From the NCBI GenBank assembly GCA_003153355.1, contig PLYH01000001.1, positions 100,565 to 164,564 of the forward strand: a stretch of DNA of 64,000 nucleotides, in the 5' to 3' direction. Below the pieces are notes generated by a model that saw nothing but the letters and a program-made list of their open reading frames with translations, had not been told where the DNA came from and ran no database searches. Origin of the DNA: Candidatus Peregrinibacteria bacterium (GTDB lineage: Bacteria > Patescibacteriota > Gracilibacteria > UBA1369). Position 1 is the first letter of the stretch, and every line of letters begins with the position of its first letter. Positions 53,810 through 60,982 of the stretch are shown here, piece by piece. Both the position numbers and the translations under genes were made by a program.

Positions 53810-55057
53810 ATGAATACTTACGCATTTATCCTGGGCCGGAAACAGCTACTCTCCATTGCGGAACTCTGCAGCATGCTCGGACCGAAGGCCAAAATCATTG
53901 ATATCGTTCCTGAAGCGCTCATCGCCGAACTTCCTGAACCTCTTGCTCATCCGCAAGAGAGCTTGGACCGTCTGGGCGGAACCATCAGCATTGCCGAAAT
54001 TTTTCACCAGTCAAAAAAAGAAAAGTCTGCCATCGTCCCGGCAGTCGGTGAATTTCTGACAACAAAGTTTCAGGGCAGACCGAACAAGCTCAATTACGGA
54101 GTAAGTATCTCCAGTTTTACAGAAAGACATGAAGAAATTTTAAAAAAAACCTTAATTTCTCTGAAAAAAGACCTCGTCGAAGCCGGACTCAAATCAAGAT
54201 TCATCAATAAAAATTTCAAAAACGTTGAGACCGCAGCCATCCACGGTGAAAAACTCCTCAAGGACGGAGCACACATCACGATCATCCAGGGCAACCACCA
54301 CTATTTTTACGGCAACACCGTTGCTTTGCAGAATCTTGAAAAATATACCCAGCGCGATTACGAACGGCCGGGCCGCGACCCGCACCTTGGCATGCTTCCG
54401 CCAAAACTCGCCCAGATGATGATCAACATGGCCGGTAAAACACCGCCCGAAGAAAAAATTCCCGAACACACACTTCTCTATGATCCGTTCACCGGCATCG
54501 GCACCGTGCTGACTGAAGGTTTGCTTCTGGGCTTTGACGTTCTTGGATCTGACCTCAACCAGATTGCTTTGGATAAAGCGAAAAAAAACATCGACTGGAC
54601 CACGCAAAAATACAATCTCCTCCGCCCCCAGCCCAGGCTCTTTCTTAAGGACGCCACCCATCTGACCAAAAAAGACCTGCCCGAATCCCCTGCCCTCATT
54701 GTCACTGAATCTTATCTCGGGCCGCCGGTCAGCCAATTTCCGCTTCCGGAAAATATGAGAAAAACTTTCGGAAACATTCGCGAAACTTTATTCAGATTTT
54801 TCCAGTCGATCAGGCCGCTAATCAAAAAAGGGACGCCGATCGTCATCAGCTTTCTCGCATACAAACGCAAAGACCGATTTTTCTTCGTAGAAAATCTCAT
54901 TGAAGACGTCATCAACCTCGGATTCCGCGCTGAACCTCTGATCCCCCACGAAATCAGCAAAAAATACGGACTCAAAGTCTACCAGCGCCTCGGCCTGATT
55001 TACGACCGTCCGGACCAGATTGTCTGCCGTGAAATCTGGAAATTCACCGTACTCTAA
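53810..55057 (+). CDS. TRM11-like SAM-dependent RNA methyltransferase
   Basis: A 415-aa protein. The N-terminal ~180 residues resemble the THUMP-like part of TRM11-type tRNA methyltransferases. The Rossmann domain has LYDPFTGIGTVLTEGLLLG followed by GSDLNQIALDKAKKNI. Motif IV, normally D/N-PPY, reads VTESYLGPPVSQF, a variant in which the usual D/N-P-P-Y is replaced. Its substrate is therefore uncertain. Ends 15 bp before the SemiSWEET gene. Confidence 0.75.
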   Translation: MNTYAFILGRKQLLSIAELCSMLGPKAKIIDIVPEALIAELPEPLAHPQESLDRLGGTISIAEIFHQSKKEKSAIVPAVGEFLTTKFQGRPNKLNYGVSISSFTERHEEILKKTLISLKKDLVEAGLKSRFINKNFKNVETAAIHGEKLLKDGAHITIIQGNHHYFYGNTVALQNLEKYTQRDYERPGRDPHLGMLPPKLAQMMINMAGKTPPEEKIPEHTLLYDPFTGIGTVLTEGLLLGFDVLGSDLNQIALDKAKKNIDWTTQKYNLLRPQPRLFLKDATHLTKKDLPESPALIVTESYLGPPVSQFPLPENMRKTFGNIRETLFRFFQSIRPLIKKGTPIVISFLAYKRKDRFFFVENLIEDVINLGFRAEPLIPHEISKKYGLKVYQRLGLIYDRPDQIVCREIWKFTVL

Positions 55058-55072
55058 ACTGCCACACTCGTT

Positions 55073-55327
55073 ATGAACTTCATTACATTGGTCGGCGTCG
55101 GCGGAGCGGTCTGCACCACCGTCTGCCTCATCCCCCAGGTCATCCAAATCCACAAAACCAAACAAACCCGCGACCTCTCTTTGGGTATGTATGTCATTTT
55201 TCTGATCGGCATTGCCCTGTGGCTCATCTACGGAGTCGCGATCCAAGATCTGCCCCTGATGTTAGCAAACGGCGTCACTCTGCCGCTTGCGGTCTATATT
55301 CTCATCATGAAAATAAAACACCGTTAA
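55073..55327 (+). CDS. SemiSWEET sugar transporter
   Basis: An 84-aa protein with three membrane segments. The PQ-loop pattern VCLIPQVIQIHKTKQTRDLS fits SemiSWEET, which works as a homodimer to move sugars. It follows the methyltransferase gene by 15 bp. Confidence 0.88.
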   Translation: MNFITLVGVGGAVCTTVCLIPQVIQIHKTKQTRDLSLGMYVIFLIGIALWLIYGVAIQDLPLMLANGVTLPLAVYILIMKIKHR

Positions 55328-55354
55328 AAAAAGCGACGTAAGACAAAAATCTCG

Positions 55355-55383
55355 TTGAAAATTGCCGGAACCTTGGCTATAGT
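55355..55383 (+). promoter_or_regulatory. Promoter of tRNA-Asn
   Basis: -35 TTGAAA (55,355-55,360), 17-bp spacer, -10 TATAGT (55,378-55,383): five of six positions match the consensus in each box. Transcription would start about 55 bp before the tRNA. Confidence 0.75.
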
Positions 55384-55445
55384 ATCCCTGCTCCAGTTCA
55401 GGAGCACTTTTCATTCTGGTTATCAGAAACAACAAAACTCAATAT

Positions 55446-55520
55446 TCCCCTGTAGCTCAGTGGTAGAGCAACCGGCTGTTAACCGGTAGGTCACTGGTTC
55501 GAGCCCAGTCGGGGGAGCCA
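55446..55520 (+). tRNA. tRNA-Asn (anticodon GTT)
   Basis: Acceptor TCCCCTG with CGGGGGA, D arm AGCTCAGTGGTAGAGC, anticodon stem ACCGG/CCGGT with loop CTGTTAA (anticodon GTT), T loop TTCGAGC, discriminator G, encoded CCA. A T-run follows at once. Degenerate copies of its 3' end occur at 56.2, 56.9 and 58.2 kb. Confidence 0.96.
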
Positions 55521-55540
55521 TTTTTTTAATTGCTTATTTA
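55496..55540 (+). repeat. tRNA-Asn 3' end and downstream flank, founding repeat copy
   Basis: The T arm, acceptor, CCA and following T-run plus GCTTATTTA are the parent of three later copies. Shared blocks are CCAGTC, GGGAGCCAT, TTTTTTTAA and GCTTA. Confidence 0.65.
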
Positions 55541-55615
55541 AAACCTTTAAGTAAGATTGACTAAACTTTAAAATAATTGATAAGCTCAAACACTAATTTT
55601 TGCTAAAAATACTAT

Positions 55616-56131
55616 ATGGAAATACAACCAATATATGTTGACTACAATAGCGATTGTAATGACGCACAAACTGAACACGAGATTAATTTAGAAATGGGTG
55701 TAAAAGTCATTGGGTTTATGGATGCCAACGGAAACGCCGATGAATTTATTGCACAAAAAGAGTTAATTAGAAGTAAAATTTTCGCTATTCTAACGGAGAA
55801 AATCGTACCTGAAATGATCAATGACATCATCAAAGACCTTCATGAAAATATTCAACCTCCTAATAATCCATTGGGGATACGTTCCACAATCGTTCCAGGT
55901 GTGGGAGGCGAAATCTACAAAGATGAAAATGTATGGTCTACCAGACAAAAAATAAATTTAGGCGCACGTCTCACAACAGAACAACCGATAAATACAGTGA
56001 GCGCGCTAAAAGGAAATCAGGATGTTCTGGCACGATATACTGCTGATATGATTGTTTGGCTTATAGAAAGAGAATTTACTGGTGAAACCTCGCATTCATC
56101 TGAAAGACCAACGCTAAAAATTGTCCGATAA
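55616..56131 (+). CDS. Hypothetical protein (cassette 1)
   Basis: A 171-aa soluble acidic protein, AT-rich, with no signal or membrane segment. It has mixed alpha/beta content with the stretch LEMGVKVIGFMDANGNADEF and a C-terminal GETSHSSERPTLKIVR. Family not recognised. It is the only gene between tRNA-Asn and the second tRNA-end copy. Confidence 0.55.
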   Translation: MEIQPIYVDYNSDCNDAQTEHEINLEMGVKVIGFMDANGNADEFIAQKELIRSKIFAILTEKIVPEMINDIIKDLHENIQPPNNPLGIRSTIVPGVGGEIYKDENVWSTRQKINLGARLTTEQPINTVSALKGNQDVLARYTADMIVWLIEREFTGETSHSSERPTLKIVR

Positions 56132-56157
56132 TCAAATCATTAAACTCCGTAAAATAA

Positions 56158-56209
56158 GTTCGAATATTCTCCAGTCACGGGAGCCATCGAGTTTTTATGG
56201 CTTATTTAT
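56158..56209 (+). repeat. Degenerate tRNA-Asn 3' end, copy 2
   Basis: GTTCGA, then CCAGTC-AC-GGGAGCCAT (15 of 17 match the tRNA), a T-run and GGCTTATTTA. A T-run follows CCA much as in the original. Confidence 0.7.
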
Positions 56210-56253
56210 TGAATAAAACTATCTAATCACCTTAATAAGGGTATACTTACCTT

Positions 56254-56466
56254 ATGAAAAACGAAAATAAAGAAAGCACCGATTCCCGCAAGAATGGAAA
56301 TCGTGACTATTACGGCAGAATATATCCTGGTATTACGCTTATCATCGTAGGTAGCATTTTTCTCTTAAATAATTTCGGATACCTGCAAGGAGAAGCCTGG
56401 GGAAAGCTCTGGCCCCTCTTCATAATAATTCCTGGCTTATTTATGGTTTTCAGATCTAGACGCTGA
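56254..56466 (+). CDS. LiaF-type membrane segment protein (cassette 2)
   Basis: A 70-aa protein with a charged N-terminus, then two membrane helices. The pattern YPGITLIIVGSIFLLNNFG followed by WPLFIIIPGLFMVF matches the LiaI/LiaF-like (DUF5668) membrane domain used in cell-envelope stress systems. No regulatory partner is nearby. Confidence 0.75.
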   Translation: MKNENKESTDSRKNGNRDYYGRIYPGITLIIVGSIFLLNNFGYLQGEAWGKLWPLFIIIPGLFMVFRSRR

Positions 56467-56513
56467 TAGCAGGGACACAAACCCCGCTCGACACTAAATA
56501 ACCATCATAAAAT

Positions 56514-56873
56514 ATGAATATCATCGTCATCATTCTTCAAATTCTTTTAGGCTTATGGAATATCGTTGGTGGTATTTATATGACCACGCACTATCAAGAT
56601 CTCATCAGTGCATGGGCTAGTGGTTTTTTCCCTTCCTTTTTCTGGATCATCTTTGGCGTTATTCAGATTTTATTCTCACTCGCGTTAATATTGTCTGTAG
56701 GAAAGGGTAAGTTAAGAAAAATGTCCCCCATTGCGGCAATTGGTTTGGGCATTATAGATCTATTAGGAATTGCATTTTACGCAGCTTACGCTGGATTCCC
56801 AGGTATACTTTGGGGAATAATTCCTGCATTGTTGCTGGCATTCGTTGCTTATTGGAGAAGATCAAAACAATAA
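56514..56873 (+). CDS. Small membrane protein (cassette 2)
   Basis: A 119-aa protein with four hydrophobic segments (residues ~2-22, 40-63, 72-92, 94-113) and a basic loop (GKGKLRKMSP). No family recognised. It ends immediately before the third tRNA-end copy. Confidence 0.55.
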   Translation: MNIIVIILQILLGLWNIVGGIYMTTHYQDLISAWASGFFPSFFWIIFGVIQILFSLALILSVGKGKLRKMSPIAAIGLGIIDLLGIAFYAAYAGFPGILWGIIPALLLAFVAYWRRSKQ

Positions 56874-56876
56874 ACA

Positions 56877-56915
56877 GTTCTCATCGCCTCCAACCTGCTG
56901 AGCCATTTTTTTAAA
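56877..56915 (+). repeat. Degenerate tRNA-Asn 3' end, copy 3
   Basis: GAGCCATTTTTTTAA at 56,900-56,914 is identical to 55,515-55,529 across 15 bases. Upstream of it the GTTC and CTCC elements are only loosely kept. It begins 4 bp after the stop codon of the preceding gene. Confidence 0.65.
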
Positions 56916-56927
56916 GAGCAAAAAAAT

Positions 56928-57482
56928 ATGACAACAATCAATTTTAAAACTCAACTGGTTACAATCGGCTCATGGACCATTCTCCTGCTGCCGAAAAGCG
57001 AAAGCGCCAAACTTCCATCACGAGGTTTGGTATTGGTTGAAGGAACCATCAACGGTTTTCATTTTCAAGCTCCTGCCGAGCCGGACGGTAAAGGAAGCCA
57101 CTGGGTCAAGGTGGAAAAAACCATGCTCAAAGGCGCTAAAACTGACGTTGGCGACATGGTGACGCTGGCAATTGAGCCATCGAAAGAGTGGCCGGAACCC
57201 GAGGTGCCGGTTGATCTGAAAAAAGCACTCGCGGGCGACTCACTTGCACAAGAACTATGGTTAGATGTCACGACAAAAGCGCGCTGGGACTGGATACGAT
57301 GGATACGGTCAACCAAAAATCCGGAAACTCGTAAAATACGGATCGAGAAAACATTCTCCAAGCTTAAATCCGGAACACGATCACCATGTTGTTTTAACCG
57401 CAGCGCATGCACCGAACCCTCTGTATCGCATAATGGGGTGCTCCTCGATCCAACGCAAACGAAGGGGAAAAAGCGGATGTAA
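56928..57482 (+). CDS. DUF1905 / YdeI-OmpD-associated protein (cassette 3)
   Basis: A 184-aa protein. The N-terminal half is a beta domain (FKTQLVTIGSWTILLLPK, GFHFQAPAEPDGKGSHWVKV) of DUF1905 type. The C-terminal half has RWIRSTKNPETRKIRIEKTF and SGTRSPCCFNRSACTEP, typical of the YdeI/OmpD-associated family. Its cellular role is not settled. It begins 13 bp after the tRNA-end copy. Confidence 0.85.
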   Translation: MTTINFKTQLVTIGSWTILLLPKSESAKLPSRGLVLVEGTINGFHFQAPAEPDGKGSHWVKVEKTMLKGAKTDVGDMVTLAIEPSKEWPEPEVPVDLKKALAGDSLAQELWLDVTTKARWDWIRWIRSTKNPETRKIRIEKTFSKLKSGTRSPCCFNRSACTEPSVSHNGVLLDPTQTKGKKRM

Positions 57483-57550
57483 AGTTGGCGGAAATGCTAA
57501 CTTTTTGCAGAAATGAAACAGCGACGCCCCCATAATAAACCTTGAAAATT

Positions 57551-58141
57551 TCAAGATTTATTTCCTACCATCTTAGCCAAAGAAAAAGAGACCGTAAAAG
57601 TTATAAACAAAATCAAAAGAAGTATGAAATCATAAGGTTTGAGCATCGGGATAACATTCCCAATATTGATGATGAGTAAAATAAAATCAGCAATTGCTAA
57701 GATCATAAAAAAATTTGCGAAAAATTTGATATTGAATTTTTTGAACTTTTCCAAAATATAAAAAATACAAAACAGGACTACGAGAATTACGCCGATAACT
57801 GCAAAAAAACCAGAAATGCCTTGAATAAAATTAACAAATTGATCTTGTGGAATAATACCGAATAATCCAGTTTTTCCGTTCGTAGAAAGAACAAAAATGA
57901 CCAAAAAAGTTATAAATGCTGCTCCTTCTAGAAAACTCTTAAAAATATTATAAACAAATTCATTTTTAATATAGTTCTTCAAATCCTTCGCGAAATAGGT
58001 AAAAAGTACAACAAGCCAAGCAATCAACGGCTGCTGCAAAAAATAGTTGGAAAAGAAGCCCACAAAAACTATACCAAGTGAAAAAACAAAAATTGACAAT
58101 ATTTGCGTTATTAAATCAGATTGTATGGATTTAATTTTCAT
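57551..58141 (-). CDS. AT-rich polytopic membrane protein (cassette 3)
   Basis: A 196-aa protein with about six hydrophobic segments and short basic loops (FTYFAKDLKNYIKNEF; EKFKKFNIKFF). No family recognised. It is minus-strand, unlike its cassette neighbour, and very AT-rich. Confidence 0.6.
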   Translation of the reverse strand: MKIKSIQSDLITQILSIFVFSLGIVFVGFFSNYFLQQPLIAWLVVLFTYFAKDLKNYIKNEFVYNIFKSFLEGAAFITFLVIFVLSTNGKTGLFGIIPQDQFVNFIQGISGFFAVIGVILVVLFCIFYILEKFKKFNIKFFANFFMILAIADFILLIINIGNVIPMLKPYDFILLLILFITFTVSFSLAKMVGNKS

Positions 58142-58235
58142 ATTGATAAAAATTATTTATAGTGGATACCGATGCAATAATAGCAAAATAAGTCAAAAAT
58201 AAACATTTATTGAAAATTGCCCCTGCTGCCAAAAC

Positions 58236-58280
58236 GTTCGGACTCCGTCCAGTCTGGAGAACCATTTTTTTAATGGCTTA
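58236..58280 (+). repeat. Degenerate tRNA-Asn 3' end, copy 4
   Basis: GTTCGG, then CCAGTC-TGGAGAACCATTTTTTTAAT: 23 of 26 bases match the tRNA and its flank from CCAGTC on, followed by GGCTTA. It lies just before the alpha/beta hydrolase gene. Confidence 0.75.
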
Positions 58281-58318
58281 TGGTAAGATAGATTTAAAAC
58301 AGCCGCCAAATTGATTTC

Positions 58319-59101
58319 ATGAAAAATTCAAAAGACACATCCTCTCCAGAGCTCCTCTACTTCACCGAACACGGATCCGGGCCGCCACTCTTGCTCATAC
58401 ACGGATTGATGGTTACCGGGGAAATGTTCGAACCAGTGATTAAACATCTCGCAACCAAACATCGCGTGATCGTTCCCGACCTGCGCGGCCACGGACGAAG
58501 TCGAAAACTTCCACCGCCATATACGACGGCTCAGCTTGCATCTGACCTGGTGCGCCTGCTCGACCATCTGGGCATAAAATCTACCGCAGTGCTCGGCTAT
58601 TCACAGGGCGGTGCCATTGCGCAGCAATTGGTCCTGGACCATCCCAAGCGATGCAACCGCCTCGTACTCGCCTGCACATACGCCTTTAACATGGCGACCT
58701 TTCGTGAAAAAATCGAAGGTCACATTGTGCCGCTTCTTATTCGCGTTCTTGGGATGAGGAGATTCGCAAAATTTGTTATCTCACAAGGCCTGAAGCAGGT
58801 CAGCAAAGAACGTGCCGACTGGGTCGTTGGCCTCATCGCGGATCAGGACCGCAAGTTGATGGTGTCCGCGTGGAGGGAGACCATGGCATTCGACAGCAGA
58901 AAACGCCTGTCGGAAATCAAATGTCCGACACTCATTGTCGCCGGATCGAACGATGAAGCAGTCCCGATCCACCACGCCAAAATGCTGCACAACGGTATAA
59001 GTGGTTCTCAGCTCGTCATTATCAAGGGGGCTGATCACGCGCTCATCTGGTCCCGCCCCGACGAATTGGTGCGAGTGACCGAAGAATTCCTCATGACCTG
59101 A
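58319..59101 (+). CDS. Alpha/beta hydrolase
   Basis: A 260-aa serine hydrolase. Oxyanion-hole region LLIHGLMVTGEMFEP, nucleophile elbow GYSQGG (Ser95), likely acid in AGSNDEAVP, and His in KGADHALIW. Substrate unknown. GC content returns to the level of the core genes here, unlike the cassettes before it. Confidence 0.9.
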   Translation: MKNSKDTSSPELLYFTEHGSGPPLLLIHGLMVTGEMFEPVIKHLATKHRVIVPDLRGHGRSRKLPPPYTTAQLASDLVRLLDHLGIKSTAVLGYSQGGAIAQQLVLDHPKRCNRLVLACTYAFNMATFREKIEGHIVPLLIRVLGMRRFAKFVISQGLKQVSKERADWVVGLIADQDRKLMVSAWRETMAFDSRKRLSEIKCPTLIVAGSNDEAVPIHHAKMLHNGISGSQLVIIKGADHALIWSRPDELVRVTEEFLMT

Positions 59102-59127
59102 TGAGGGAGAGCAATTTTGTAAAATCA

Positions 59128-60039
59128 TCAGAATTCCATATGGCCCACCAGGTCATCTCTCAATTTCCATAAAACCCCGCCGCGTCTGCTTTCAGCCGTT
59201 CCCTTTCTTATGCATTCCTCAATGGCCCACGGAGTATTATTCAAACCTCTCGTCGGCAGCGGAGACGATGGAGAAAAATAAACGATATTCTTTTTATGTG
59301 CCTTTAAGGCCGCTTCATCGGTTTTTGTCTTTTCCCAACGCTTTTTAAGTGCGTTCCGGAAATTTGAATCCATAACCATTGAACCGACATCTATTAAAGT
59401 GTTGGAATTGAAGAGTTCCCGTTGGCTTCGGTTATTAATAACAATCAGCCAATCGATGTCATATGAAAATGCTTTCACGATGAGACTTGAAAGAGAAATA
59501 CCCACATCACCGTCCATATATTCCGTTCCATTGATTTGAACATGAGGATGATGACCCGGAATCGCTGAACTCGCGGTCATGCAGGTCAGCCAGTCTTCAC
59601 GTTCCCAGGTATGAAAACTATGACTGTCAAAAAAATGAGGGTCTCCGCTTTTACATTCGGTAGCGGCAACAATGGTATTTGTCGGCGACGCGACAAGACG
59701 GTCAAAATCTAAAATTTTCCTCACTTCTTCAATAATCTGATTGATTTTGACTCTTTTCACGAATTCGCCTTCACGCAGAACCGGCGTGGAAACAAGAGAT
59801 GGATGAGAAAATTTATCTTTTAACATTTCAAGACCTTCGGCATGCTGAGACGCCGAAGCAAGGCTTTCATTGATGACACCTCCCGAGGAAGCCAATCTTA
59901 TCTTTGGAGGAGGAAAACGAAAATGATGAGCGAGCTCATATTCAATCGAGACTCCAAAAGCACAGCCGAACGCCCCGCCGGAATGAACAATCCCGTAATT
60001 TTTTTCATAACAATCCTCGTTGTGTTTCTCATTCAGCAT
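59128..60039 (-). CDS. Patatin-like phospholipase family protein
   Basis: A 303-aa protein from the ATG at 60,039. The N-terminal YGIVHSGGAFGCAFGVSIEY supplies the Gly-rich oxyanion loop. LASSGGVINES corresponds to the GxSxG elbow with the first Gly changed to Ala. YMDGDVGIS fits the catalytic D-G motif. No signal or membrane segment is visible, so it is cytoplasmic. The altered elbow makes activity uncertain. Confidence 0.7.
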   Translation of the reverse strand: MLNEKHNEDCYEKNYGIVHSGGAFGCAFGVSIEYELAHHFRFPPPKIRLASSGGVINESLASASQHAEGLEMLKDKFSHPSLVSTPVLREGEFVKRVKINQIIEEVRKILDFDRLVASPTNTIVAATECKSGDPHFFDSHSFHTWEREDWLTCMTASSAIPGHHPHVQINGTEYMDGDVGISLSSLIVKAFSYDIDWLIVINNRSQRELFNSNTLIDVGSMVMDSNFRNALKKRWEKTKTDEAALKAHKKNIVYFSPSSPLPTRGLNNTPWAIEECIRKGTAESRRGGVLWKLRDDLVGHMEF

Positions 60040-60159
60040 AATCAAAAGGCCTGATCTCAATAAGGTTTTATTGTAATTACAATGTTTAAAATGTCAATTA
60101 TGAAGAATCTTGGTATAGAGTCTTTTTTGTTATAAAATAAGGAAAAGTAAGCAATAAAT

Positions 60160-60951
60160 ATGATTATCCTGCTTCACTCATCGAAAACCATGAGCATCTC
60201 GCCCCACGGGAATGTTCAGCTGCGACAGCCGCAACTGCTGGAAAAAAGCCTGAACCTTGATACGTATCTTAAAACACTCTCCGAGGCACAACTGGGAAAA
60301 ATCATGAAACTTTCGTCGGCGCTCGCAAAAAAAACGCACGCCCTCATTGCATCCTGGACCGCAGAACCAAAAAGCCAATCATTAGCTTTAGATAGCTTTA
60401 TTGGCGATATTTATAGCGGCCTGCGCGCGCCCAGTTTTTCCGCTGCCGATCGAGACTATGCCGATGAAACCCTGCGGATTTTATCGGGACTGTATGGAAT
60501 CATTCGTCCGTATGACGGAATCTGCGCGTATCGTTTGGAGATGGGCTATAAATTTCCGGATCCTAAGTTTACCAATTTATACGAGTTTTGGGGCAAATCC
60601 ATTGCTGAGTGTCTTCCAAAACAAGGCCCGGTTATAAATCTTGCTTCCGACGAATTTGCTGACGTTGTCACCCCTTTTATCGATAAATCCCGCATTATTG
60701 CGCCAAAATTTTTAACGGTCAGTCCTAAAACCGGAGAACCTGCGTTTGTTGTTATTCACGCCAAAATTGCCAGAGGGGCCTTCGCCCACTGGCTTATCAC
60801 CAGCCGCACGAAGGACGCAGCGGACCTCAATCAATTTCATGAACTTGGCTATCGCTACGATCAAAAATTAAGCACTTCAAACATACCGGTTTTTGTATGT
60901 AAGAACTTCGGCGGCAAAGGCCTGAGTATGAAAACCCGGAAGAGTTTTTAA
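60160..60951 (+). CDS. yaaA: YaaA-family peroxide-stress protein
   Basis: A 263-aa protein of the YaaA/DUF328 family, which in E. coli limits iron and oxidative damage. Features: LLHSSKTMS near the start; IGDIYSGLRAPSFSAADRDY; RILSGLYGIIRPYDGICAYR; and INLASDEFADVV. The length is normal. Confidence 0.92.
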   Translation: MIILLHSSKTMSISPHGNVQLRQPQLLEKSLNLDTYLKTLSEAQLGKIMKLSSALAKKTHALIASWTAEPKSQSLALDSFIGDIYSGLRAPSFSAADRDYADETLRILSGLYGIIRPYDGICAYRLEMGYKFPDPKFTNLYEFWGKSIAECLPKQGPVINLASDEFADVVTPFIDKSRIIAPKFLTVSPKTGEPAFVVIHAKIARGAFAHWLITSRTKDAADLNQFHELGYRYDQKLSTSNIPVFVCKNFGGKGLSMKTRKSF

Positions 60952-60982
60952 TATAAGGCCGGCGATCCCACACAAATATTTT

